Below, piece after piece: positions 56,405 to 64,000 of a stretch of DNA of 64,000 bases (position 1 is its first letter; every line of letters begins with the position of its first letter). The stretch comes from Flavobacterium praedii (GTDB lineage Bacteria; Bacteroidota; Bacteroidia; Flavobacteriales; Flavobacteriaceae), in assembly GCF_026810365.1 (NCBI RefSeq), contig NZ_CP113948.1, positions 1,265,001-1,329,000 of the forward strand. Reading direction: 5' to 3'. The position numbers and the translations under genes are program-made. A model generated the notes under the pieces. That model made no database searches. It was not told the DNA's origin and saw only the letters and a list, made by a program, of their open reading frames with translations.

Positions 56405-57058
56405 TCAATTGCAATTCCATTTAAAATTAGAAACGGAATCTTTCAATCCTGCTTTCAAATTATAATGCCACCATTCAGAATCAAATGAATTAAAATGAGA
56501 TTTTTTCATTATTTTTCTTAATTGATTTCTATTGTACTTTATAGTTGAAGAAAATTCAGGATAATCATGACTGGCTTCTTTACCAAAATAATCAAAAGTT
56601 GTCCCCATATCCAATTCATTTCTATTAATATCAACTAAAGTTATATCTACAGCACCTCCTCTATTATGAATAGAACCTTTACTCGGATTTGCTACATATT
56701 GGGGATTTGGAACAATCGCCCACATTCTTTTTTGAATATCTAAGGGGCGATAACAATCAAAAATCTTTATTTTCAAACCACTTTTCATAAATCTACGATT
56801 TGCCTCAATCAATGCTTTTACAGTTTTATAACGCAAATAACATTCGGCACAATCATACACTTTAGATTTTAGAAAATTATCATCGGTAGCATATTTCATA
56901 TCATAAACAAAATCTTGACTGTAATCTTTTAAATTAACAAATGTTGTATCATTGATATCCGTCTTAGATTTAGAAATATTCAAAATAGTTTGAGAAAAAC
57001 AGCTTATTGCACTTGACAGAAAAATGAAAACCAAGAAATTTTTAAAATAGGGGATCAT
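56405..57058 (-). CDS. D-alanyl-D-alanine dipeptidase, VanX/M15D family
   Basis: Zinc dipeptidase that splits D-Ala-D-Ala. The 217 residues start with a signal peptide ending SCFSQ (about 23), so it acts in the periplasm, unlike cytoplasmic VanX. Zinc and catalytic residues are all present: His131 and Asp138 in SIHNRGGAVD, Glu195 and His198 in EWWHY, and Arg104 in YRP. DCAECYLR holds two Cys. The periplasmic location fits recovery of D-Ala from the cell wall, as in DdpX, not vancomycin resistance. No vanA/vanH genes are near. Confidence 0.92.
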   Translation of the reverse strand: MIPYFKNFLVFIFLSSAISCFSQTILNISKSKTDINDTTFVNLKDYSQDFVYDMKYATDDNFLKSKVYDCAECYLRYKTVKALIEANRRFMKSGLKIKIFDCYRPLDIQKRMWAIVPNPQYVANPSKGSIHNRGGAVDITLVDINRNELDMGTTFDYFGKEASHDYPEFSSTIKYNRNQLRKIMKKSHFNSFDSEWWHYNLKAGLKDSVSNFKWNCN

Positions 57059-57558
57059 ATTAATTAAATTTTCATAAAAATAGCAAAATAAAAAGTAATG
57101 AATAAAAAGCGACTAAATTAGTAAAGATTTTTAAAGGATTTTATCAGTATTGATGATTCATCTTTTTTTTCAACTCTAAAAAATACGCAATTAAATATTA
57201 AAGATAACAGATTATATATTAATGTTTTAAAATTAAAATAAATACTCTTTTTTTTATTTATATAACTGATTAAACTTAAAATTGTCTATTTTTTTGTACT
57301 TTTAATAGTCCCAAATTTAAAATAATTCCTATTGATTTAATAGCAAGATATAAATAAATGCAAGTATTATTAAATAATATTTAGACTAAAATTACTTCGC
57401 TTTTTTTGAATTATTTTATAAAAAACTAACTATACCCAAACATAATATACAGAATGCCTCAAAGAATCTAACATGCATAATGAAAGCCTATTATTCATTT
57501 CATTTGAATTAATTTATTAAGATTATAAGTAATATTTTAACAACTTAAATTAATAGAC
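57059..57558. other. Intergenic region, extremely A+T-rich
   Basis: The 500 bases divide the leftward dipeptidase from the rightward cfa gene. I found no coding frame, RNA gene or G/C-containing hairpin. No complete -33/-7 pair was found for either neighbour; the closest is TACTTTTA near 57297. Confidence 0.55.
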
Positions 57559-58677
57559 ATGAATATTAATAAAGTTTTAATAGAACGATTATTATCAGAA
57601 GCTGGAATTACTATTGATGGGAAAGAATCATTTGACATTCGCATAAAAAATTCAAAATTTTACGAACGTGTATTACGTGATGGATCAATTGGATTAGGAG
57701 AAAGTTATATGGAAGGCTGGTGGGAATGTGATGCTCTAGATGATTTTTTCTGTCAACTTTTTTTGAAACAGATTGAAAAAAAATTCTCTGATAATTTTAG
57801 TCTTAAGTTGCAAATTTTTAAGACTAAACTATTCAATCTTCAAACCAAATCAAAAAGCCAATGTGCAATTGAGAGCCATTATGACATTGGCAATGATTTA
57901 TATAGTAAAATGCTTGATCCATTAATGATGTACTCCTGTGGCTATTGGAAAAATGCAACAACTTTGAAAGAAGCGCAAGAACAAAAACTAAAACTGATAT
58001 GTGAAAAATTGCATCTTAAACCTGGACAAAAAGTGCTTGATATTGGATGTGGATGGGGTGGATTTGCCTATTACGCAGCAAAAAACTATAAAGTAAATGT
58101 TGTTGGAATTACCATATCAAAAGAACAACATGAATTAGCAAAAAAACGTTGCAATGGGCTGAATGTTGAGATTCGCTTTCAAGATTATAGGGATATTGAT
58201 GAACAATTTGATCGTATCGTTTCTATTGGAATGCTTGAACATGTGGGCCACAAAAACTACACTACTTTTATGGAAACTATAAATAAAAACCTGAATGATA
58301 CCGGCATATGTTTGCTACATTTCATCGGAGGAAATGAAACCAATCTTGCATTAGATAGTTGGATCAATAAATATATTTTCCCTAATGGTTTAATTCCTTC
58401 ATTGGCACAGATAGGTAAAGCGATGGAAAACCAGTTGATCATCGAGGATCTTCACAATATTGGTATCCACTATGATAAAACCCTCATGGCTTGGTATATG
58501 AATTTTAAAAACTCTTGGAATGAAATCAAAGAAAATTATAACAATACTTTCTATTTAAAGTGGATATTTTATCTTATGTCTTCAGCTGCATCCTTCCGTT
58601 CTAGACGCCTAAGCCTCTGGCAAATTGTCATTAGAAAGCCGGGTCTTCTTGTGGAATATGAAAGTGTACGTTTTTGA
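57559..58677 (+). CDS. cfa: Cyclopropane-fatty-acyl-phospholipid synthase
   Basis: Adds a methylene group from SAM across double bonds of membrane phospholipid acyl chains. The 372 residues match Cfa: YMEGWWECDALDDFF in the N-terminal part, the bicarbonate-site Cys in MMYSCGYW, SAM motif I VLDIGCGWGGFAYYAA, MLEHVGHKNY, and the C-terminal LWQIVIRK. It is soluble and acts at the membrane surface. The gene stands alone between long A/T-rich gaps with a weak hairpin downstream. Confidence 0.95.
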   Translation: MNINKVLIERLLSEAGITIDGKESFDIRIKNSKFYERVLRDGSIGLGESYMEGWWECDALDDFFCQLFLKQIEKKFSDNFSLKLQIFKTKLFNLQTKSKSQCAIESHYDIGNDLYSKMLDPLMMYSCGYWKNATTLKEAQEQKLKLICEKLHLKPGQKVLDIGCGWGGFAYYAAKNYKVNVVGITISKEQHELAKKRCNGLNVEIRFQDYRDIDEQFDRIVSIGMLEHVGHKNYTTFMETINKNLNDTGICLLHFIGGNETNLALDSWINKYIFPNGLIPSLAQIGKAMENQLIIEDLHNIGIHYDKTLMAWYMNFKNSWNEIKENYNNTFYLKWIFYLMSSAASFRSRRLSLWQIVIRKPGLLVEYESVRF

Positions 58678-58800
58678 TTTTTTTAATGATTATACAGAAA
58701 TAACTAAACTTTTTACGATCACAGATTAATAACATTTACTACGTAATCAAATCAATTATGTAAACTAACAATTATAACTTCATCCACTTTTAAAAGATAA

Positions 58801-58830
58801 AAAAAGAAATATATTCAATAAATTTCTTTT
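58801..58830. terminator. Possible weak terminator between cfa and the ChaN-like gene
   Basis: AAAAGAAAT (58802-58810) pairs with ATTTCTTTT (58822-58830) across an 11-base loop. The stem is almost all A/T, so it is weak. Confidence 0.4.
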
Positions 58831-58904
58831 ATAAAATTTTATATTTAGACAAAAAAATAAAGGAAAAATCTAAATCTGATATGTTATATAATCATTACTA
58901 CCTT

Positions 58905-60050
58905 TTAATATTTATCTACCTCCGAATAATTTTTAGGCACATCAGCATACTCTAAGATTTGCTTCCAATATTCCACAAGACTTTCCGGTCTTGGTCTCCA
59001 ATCAGGATCTGCAATGTTTTCTTTGGCTGCTTGCCAATTCTTTTCTGTAACAAAAGAGAAATCAATATCACAACCTGAAAGTTTGTTCATGGGTTTTAAA
59101 AATACATACCCATCAGTAATGTCTTCTAAAGCTAAGTTTGCATGCCCTATGGAATAATAACTGTCATCAGGCAACTTCCCTAATGGGGTATTAATTACAT
59201 CAAAACCTATAGGTATATTATTCAATTTTCGCATTATAGTTTCAATTGCACCATTCGCAGGAGAAATTAATAATGGCTTAGTATCAGGTCTATTCATGAA
59301 TGGCTTATGTAATAAAATAGTATATACATTCTGTGGATATTTAGCATATAAAATGTTCCCAAAATAACCATTTTCCAATCGTACAAAATCCATTCCCAAA
59401 AAATCATACACTGGAAATCTATACTTTGTAAAAGCATGAATATCTCCGGTAAGAATTAAAATCTTTTCTCCTTTCTTTATAATTTCTTTCTCAACAATTC
59501 CAAATCTATATACTTCTGTATTTCCTTTGTAAAATACTTTCTTCATCTTTTCTGGAGTTCGGTAACCTGAAAAAGAAGACCAATTGTATCGATAACTTAA
59601 ATTTAAAATACGAAATTTCTTTGCTGAAATAGGTATTGTTTTATTAAAAGCCCACACTGCTTGATAAACATCCGTATATCCTTTAAAAGCCCAACCTGAA
59701 TTATAATTGAACATCAATTTTCGGGCTATATCTTCGTTATATTCTGGTGCCAAAAGTAAAGAATCAAGTGTCTTTTGATTTTCGCTGGCTCCAAATTCCA
59801 TCCCAATTGTATAAACTCCTTTATTATATAAAAAAGGAACCAAACTTTTTACCAATTCTAAATTCTCCTTAACCCTATGTTCTTCGGACAAAAGGACTAT
59901 ATCTTTTGTTCTAAATTTAGAAGCAATATATTCTTCAGGGGACATTTTGTTTGCTGACAAATATCGAATTGAAGTTTCTATAATTTCCGATTGTGAAAAC
60001 GAAAAAATCGGAACTAATATAAAAATAAACAGAAATATTTTTTTTGGCAT
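58905..60050 (-). CDS. ChaN/Tiki-superfamily exported protein
   Basis: The 381 residues have a signal peptide ending FSFSQ (about 20). Motifs resemble the EreA/ChaN/Tiki-TraB superfamily: LLSEEHRVKENL (Glu56, Glu57, His58), IGMEFGAS (Glu85) and LTGDIHAF (202-207), a layout of paired Glu and His around one active or metal/haem site. It may be a haem-binding protein or a metallohydrolase; the sequence does not decide. It follows the DUF5916 barrel gene by 37 bases on the same strand, so the pair is probably one transcript. Confidence 0.7.
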   Translation of the reverse strand: MPKKIFLFIFILVPIFSFSQSEIIETSIRYLSANKMSPEEYIASKFRTKDIVLLSEEHRVKENLELVKSLVPFLYNKGVYTIGMEFGASENQKTLDSLLLAPEYNEDIARKLMFNYNSGWAFKGYTDVYQAVWAFNKTIPISAKKFRILNLSYRYNWSSFSGYRTPEKMKKVFYKGNTEVYRFGIVEKEIIKKGEKILILTGDIHAFTKYRFPVYDFLGMDFVRLENGYFGNILYAKYPQNVYTILLHKPFMNRPDTKPLLISPANGAIETIMRKLNNIPIGFDVINTPLGKLPDDSYYSIGHANLALEDITDGYVFLKPMNKLSGCDIDFSFVTEKNWQAAKENIADPDWRPRPESLVEYWKQILEYADVPKNYSEVDKY

Positions 60051-60087
60051 AATAAAAATTTTCTTTTAAAATTAATAAAACTTTCAA

Positions 60088-62721
60088 TTATAACAAAAAG
60101 CGATATGTTGCTTTTAGTACAAATGTATTTTGAGGTTTTTTTCCTAAAATTTGTGCATCCAAATTCACAAACAAATCATCTAAGGGGTTTCCTGAACCAT
60201 TAGTTCCTTGTGACCACACCAAATAAATTTCGGAACCTGGTATGTATTCCCAACGCAAAACCAAATTGGAACGAAATTGAACAAATGAAAAATCAGGATT
60301 CAAAAAAGAATAATCCGTTGATCCATTTTGATTCTCATCTACTTTATAACTATTTGTATTGCTATCATAAGAAATTTGATTTTTTGCATACGAAACTGTT
60401 CGATTCCCAAAGTAAGAAGCTCTTGGGTTGGTAACATAATTAAATTTTGAATATTTACCTGTTGACGCAAATGGCTGTCCATAATACTGTATGGTGAAAT
60501 TTGGATTTATATTATAATTTAATCGCAAAGAAGCACTAATAGTCTGTTGATCCAAATGCGAAGTGACATAACGTATACCTTTTTCAAAAGAAGATTGGGT
60601 CACATATTGAGTTTTGCTTTGGTTGATATTAAAATTAGGATTAATAGTAATCGACAACGAATTTGTAGGTTGGTATGTAACACTTGGATCCAATTCCTTG
60701 TATGAAAACGAATTGTTTTTTCCCTGCGCAAAAAAAATACCTGTTTGAAAACGAATTTTTTTTCTCGTGTCGGTGCCGAAAACGTTATAACTTACAAACT
60801 CTTCTGAGAATCTGAATTTTGGTCCACCTTGTAAATACGCATTATTGAATATTCTGGGTTTGTATGAAAAACCAATATTTGCCCACCAATAATTTTTAAA
60901 TTCTGCTTTTCCTAAGAGATCATAATACGTTCTATTATGAAAACCCCCAAAATCATAAGTTGTAAAAGGCTCAAAACGAACCATACCACTTCTAAAAGCG
61001 GCAAATGGTTTTAAGGACTGATAGCTAACATATAATGTTTGTTTAATTTCATCGGCCTGACGAAGAAAACCTATGTCATTGAGTTCTAATTCCGGTGAAC
61101 GCCATGTCACACTTGCATTGTATCGCCAATGTCCATCAGACACCTTGCCTGCTTCGATTTTTCCTCCCGTTCCTGTTAATGATGTTCGATTAGTATCTAC
61201 CGAAACATAATCTGCATCTACGCGCTGAAACAAATGCGTTATTTCCTTTTGCGTATTGGTAATGGATTCTTTTGATCCAAAAACATGGCTACCTACAATA
61301 TTTCCTGCAATAAAATACTTCCTGCTTTTCCAATTGTGCTTAAAATCCAATCCTCCCGAATATGCCGCTTCTCTTAATAATAAAAATTGTGGCTCATCCG
61401 TCTTTCTATTGGTTGCAGTTACAATTGCACCCAAAAAACTATTTCTATCATTAAAATCTTTTTGGGCACGTCCAACCAAATAATTGGTAAGTGGTTCTAC
61501 CAACACATCGCTACGTTCCGACACCTTATCAATTTTTGCGTATTCATTTCCAGTAATGCTTTCTAAAATACCTAATGACCAGCCATCCTTTGTTTTACCA
61601 CTAAATTTTGCAGCACCCAAAATAGAGGTATTTTGTGGTCGCTTGACAAATTCTCCAGTTGAAGTAGAAATAATACCTTGAGGGCTTCTGCCGATACGTC
61701 TAGAATAAAAAAGATTATCTTCATTATTTCCAAAATTATAATCGAAAATATTTTTGTTTTCGATGAAAAATAGACGCTTTTCCTGATGAAATACTTGAAA
61801 TCCATCCAGAGCAATTACCGCTGGATCAGCTTCTACCTGACCAAAATCGGGCTTGATAGTTAGGTCTAAAGTCAAGTCATTTGTAATTCCAATTTTAGCA
61901 TCAAGACCCGCTTTCAAACTAAAATCTTGCCCTTCTCGAAAAGGATTCCCTATTTCTTGTTCATATGTATCTAATTGCGTTAAGAAATAGGGCTGAATTT
62001 CAATCTGTTTTTGCGGTTTCAAATTAATTAATCCTCGTAATTCTCCAAACTCACTTACCCATCCAGGGGCATCTGCCGGAATGCGTTGCCAGATGGAACG
62101 TTCCTGTTTTCGAAAATACCGGCGAGTTGCTTGAAAACCCCAAACCTGATCTTCGCTGGCACTAAATTTTAACTGACTCAATGGTATTTTCATTTCTGCA
62201 GTCCAGCCTTCGGTATCCATGTTGGTTTTTACATACCAAATTGGATTCCAACTCGAATCCCAATTATTACCATTATCAGCAATAAATTCATCACTTTTAA
62301 CTCCTGAAGCTGATATTGTAAATGAAAATCCTGTTCTTTTATCATGATAGCTATCGATATTTACCTCTACAAAATCACCATCAAAACCATCTCGTCTCGA
62401 AAGCCGTTTTACAATTTTATCTGGTTCCTTATCATAACACTTGAAAGCAACATACAAAAACTTGGAATCATACAGTATTTTAAACTTGGTCTGCTCCGTG
62501 GGAGGCGTATTTTCATCTGGCAAATTTTCAATAAAATCCGTTTGCCACTCCACAATATCCCAACTAGCATCTGTTAAAAGTCCGTCAATAGTTGGCGAAG
62601 TATTATTTTCTAATGATTTCGTGGTGTAAAACCTTTTTTCTACACTTTTAGAGCTCTGCCCAAAACTGAATTGAAATAGCAGGAATAAAAGAAATAGGTA
62701 TTGATTTTTGTATGTTTTCAT
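60088..62721 (-). CDS. DUF5916 outer-membrane barrel with CBM9-like domain
   Basis: Large outer-membrane protein of 877 residues. I chose the ATG at 62719-62721 (MKTYKNQYLF), which starts a signal peptide ending SFGQ; the longer TTG start is unlikely. An N-terminal carbohydrate-binding family 9-like domain (about 40-230; TIDGLLTDASW, YVAFKCYDKEP, GDFVEVNIDSYHD) precedes the DUF5916 barrel (about 240-877), which ends in LKATYRFLL. No TonB plug is present. The role is unknown; binding of sugar or acceptance of a surface ligand is plausible. It is 68 bases after the GH13 gene on the same strand. Confidence 0.88.
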   Translation of the reverse strand: MKTYKNQYLFLLFLLFQFSFGQSSKSVEKRFYTTKSLENNTSPTIDGLLTDASWDIVEWQTDFIENLPDENTPPTEQTKFKILYDSKFLYVAFKCYDKEPDKIVKRLSRRDGFDGDFVEVNIDSYHDKRTGFSFTISASGVKSDEFIADNGNNWDSSWNPIWYVKTNMDTEGWTAEMKIPLSQLKFSASEDQVWGFQATRRYFRKQERSIWQRIPADAPGWVSEFGELRGLINLKPQKQIEIQPYFLTQLDTYEQEIGNPFREGQDFSLKAGLDAKIGITNDLTLDLTIKPDFGQVEADPAVIALDGFQVFHQEKRLFFIENKNIFDYNFGNNEDNLFYSRRIGRSPQGIISTSTGEFVKRPQNTSILGAAKFSGKTKDGWSLGILESITGNEYAKIDKVSERSDVLVEPLTNYLVGRAQKDFNDRNSFLGAIVTATNRKTDEPQFLLLREAAYSGGLDFKHNWKSRKYFIAGNIVGSHVFGSKESITNTQKEITHLFQRVDADYVSVDTNRTSLTGTGGKIEAGKVSDGHWRYNASVTWRSPELELNDIGFLRQADEIKQTLYVSYQSLKPFAAFRSGMVRFEPFTTYDFGGFHNRTYYDLLGKAEFKNYWWANIGFSYKPRIFNNAYLQGGPKFRFSEEFVSYNVFGTDTRKKIRFQTGIFFAQGKNNSFSYKELDPSVTYQPTNSLSITINPNFNINQSKTQYVTQSSFEKGIRYVTSHLDQQTISASLRLNYNINPNFTIQYYGQPFASTGKYSKFNYVTNPRASYFGNRTVSYAKNQISYDSNTNSYKVDENQNGSTDYSFLNPDFSFVQFRSNLVLRWEYIPGSEIYLVWSQGTNGSGNPLDDLFVNLDAQILGKKPQNTFVLKATYRFLL

Positions 62722-62789
62722 TTCAAAATTATTGTTAATCAAAGAAATATATGGGTATACTAAAATCCAATATTAAAATAATCATTACT

Positions 62790-64000
62790 TTATTTTTTTA
62801 ATTCTAAGACCCACATTTTCATGGCAGGAATAGTTGTTATATTCGAAGTATTCAAGCCATCCTCAGTAATAACATTTTTTGCAGTTGTAAAACCAGCTGT
62901 TCTTTCGTCATACTTATGAAAGTCAATTTCTTTTTCAGAATTGCTCGTATTCATAACACACATTATGGTTTGATTTTCATCATATCTAAAATAAACATAC
63001 AAACCATCTACAGGAACATAGTGCATCATTTTTCCTGTTTTAAGCGCCGATGCTGTTTTCCTGAAATTGGCTAATTTTCGAACTAAATTTTGAGTTGATT
63101 TTTCATCCTCTGTCATTCCTTTTCCTGTAAACGCGTTTTTAGCATCTTCTTTCCATCCTCCGAGAAAATCAGCACGAACCAATCCATCTGGAGCTTTAAG
63201 TCCTTTCATCAACACTTCCGAACCATAATACAGTTGTGGGATTCCTCTACAAGTTAGTAACCATTGAAAACCAATTTTTTGCTTTTCGACATTCTCTCCC
63301 ATTAATGAAAAAAAACGGGATTCATCATGATTATCTAACAACAGTACTTTTTGCATTGGGTTTTTACTTAAAAAATCACTGCTCAAAGTATAGTACAACC
63401 TGTTCACTCCTTCTTTCCATCCAAAAGGTTCTGTCAAAGCAGGAATAATTCCATAATATAAACTTTGAAAATCCACCACCGAAGGCAAGTTGCTTTTGAA
63501 ACTAACATCCATATTATTTTGCTCAAAATACGACTGATTTGCCACGCCATGAACCATAATTTCACCAAAAATGGTTATTTTCGGGAATTCATCCATTATC
63601 GCTTTATTGCAACGATTCGCAAAATCCAAATCATTATAAGTATAGGTGTCGAGGCGAACTCCATCAATACCAAACTTTTCAATATGCCAAATGCAGTTTT
63701 GAATAATGAAGTTTGCCATAAATGGATTGTCTTGATTAATATCTGGCATTATTTTATCAAACCAACCATCGCTCATTCTTTTTTTATCCGATTTTGTTCC
63801 ATAAGGATCAAACAAAGGAATCTCTCTATAATTTGTTTGTGTATAAATAGGCCAACGATGTACCCAATCATTTGCAGGTGGATCCATTTCTAAAAAGTGA
63901 AAAGATCCTAAATGATTATAAACCGCATCAAAAATAAGTTTCATACCTCGTTTGTGCAATTGATCACTTAATTTTTCATACATAACATCTCCACCGTATC
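62790..64000 (-). CDS. GH13 alpha-amylase-family enzyme (cyclomaltodextrinase/neopullulanase-like), partial
   Basis: Starch- or maltodextrin-cleaving enzyme cut by the window edge: about 402 C-terminal residues remain and the N-terminus lies beyond base 64000. All four GH13 regions are visible: DAVYNHLG (I), DGVRLDTY with the nucleophile Asp (II), IFGEIMV with the acid Glu (III), and LLDNHDESR with the third Asp (IV). A C-terminal beta domain ends MKMWVLELKK. The likely role is hydrolysis of maltodextrins in the periplasm or cytoplasm. It is followed by the DUF5916 gene. The internal Met at 63983 is not the true start, because the frame stays open upstream. Confidence 0.93.
   Translation of the reverse strand, partial: YGGDVMYEKLSDQLHKRGMKLIFDAVYNHLGSFHFLEMDPPANDWVHRWPIYTQTNYREIPLFDPYGTKSDKKRMSDGWFDKIMPDINQDNPFMANFIIQNCIWHIEKFGIDGVRLDTYTYNDLDFANRCNKAIMDEFPKITIFGEIMVHGVANQSYFEQNNMDVSFKSNLPSVVDFQSLYYGIIPALTEPFGWKEGVNRLYYTLSSDFLSKNPMQKVLLLDNHDESRFFSLMGENVEKQKIGFQWLLTCRGIPQLYYGSEVLMKGLKAPDGLVRADFLGGWKEDAKNAFTGKGMTEDEKSTQNLVRKLANFRKTASALKTGKMMHYVPVDGLYVYFRYDENQTIMCVMNTSNSEKEIDFHKYDERTAGFTTAKNVITEDGLNTSNITTIPAMKMWVLELKK

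Noticed and set aside
56405-57058. Vancomycin-resistance dipeptidase
   Set aside because: It has a signal peptide and no van ligase, dehydrogenase or regulator nearby.

Overview
The window is A+T-rich chromosome from a member of the Bacteroidota, most likely a Flavobacterium or close relative. The evidence is a SusC/SusD pair, bacillithiol synthesis (BshA), a fused RND/TolC metal pump, DUF5916 and DUF4159 proteins, an M43 lipoprotein protease, an almost complete lack of Shine-Dalgarno sequences, and several promoters of the Bacteroidota type (-33 TTG, -7 TAnnTTTG). Both ends cut genes: a SusD-like lipoprotein at the left and a GH13 amylase at the right. No tRNA, rRNA, insertion sequence, prophage or CRISPR array was seen. 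The one RNA gene is the small signal recognition particle RNA.

Layout. 1-7.5 kb: susC/susD, a divergent LytS/LytTR two-component pair and a sugar MFS permease. The susC promoter region holds a 21-bp-period direct repeat and GAAAACGTT-type palindromes. 7.8-16.1 kb: transaldolase, a short-chain dehydrogenase, SRP RNA, glutaminyl cyclase with hutI, a coiled-coil membrane protein, hutG, a DEAD-box helicase and a small heat-shock protein. 16.2-23 kb: a TPR hybrid histidine kinase, a dicarboxylate symporter, chorismate synthase, a small predicted barrel protein and bshA. 23.1-31.1 kb: a leftward divalent-metal efflux operon (Cys/His-rich small protein, CzcA-TolC fusion, CzcB-like adaptor, zinc/cadmium P-type ATPase). 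31.1-40.3 kb: envelope and redox genes (two PAP2 phosphatases, an orphan conserved protein, two Fe-S proteins, an MCE protein, an amidase), with the LPS transporter LptD divergent. 40.4-44.2 kb: RidA facing a glycolytic group (pfkA, gapA, an N-acetylglucosamine-kinase-like protein, mgsA). 44.5-57 kb: TamB, then rightward tsaD, rsmE, DUF4159, an M43 protease, a PerM-type permease, a THUMP-like methyltransferase and a secreted unknown; then a VanX-like dipeptidase on the minus strand. 57.6-64 kb: cyclopropane fatty acid synthase, a ChaN/Tiki-like protein with a DUF5916 barrel, and the amylase.

Most genes are ordinary chromosomal genes. The parts that best repay a second look are the susC control region, the 1433-residue pump-plus-channel fusion with its Cys/His-rich leader gene, and a probable short unannotated transcript at 55.7-56.2 kb. 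The nested inverted repeat in front of bshA is also worth checking. I do not see a clearly new multi-gene system. The closest candidates are the efflux operon running into bshA, and the Fe-S pair set among envelope genes.
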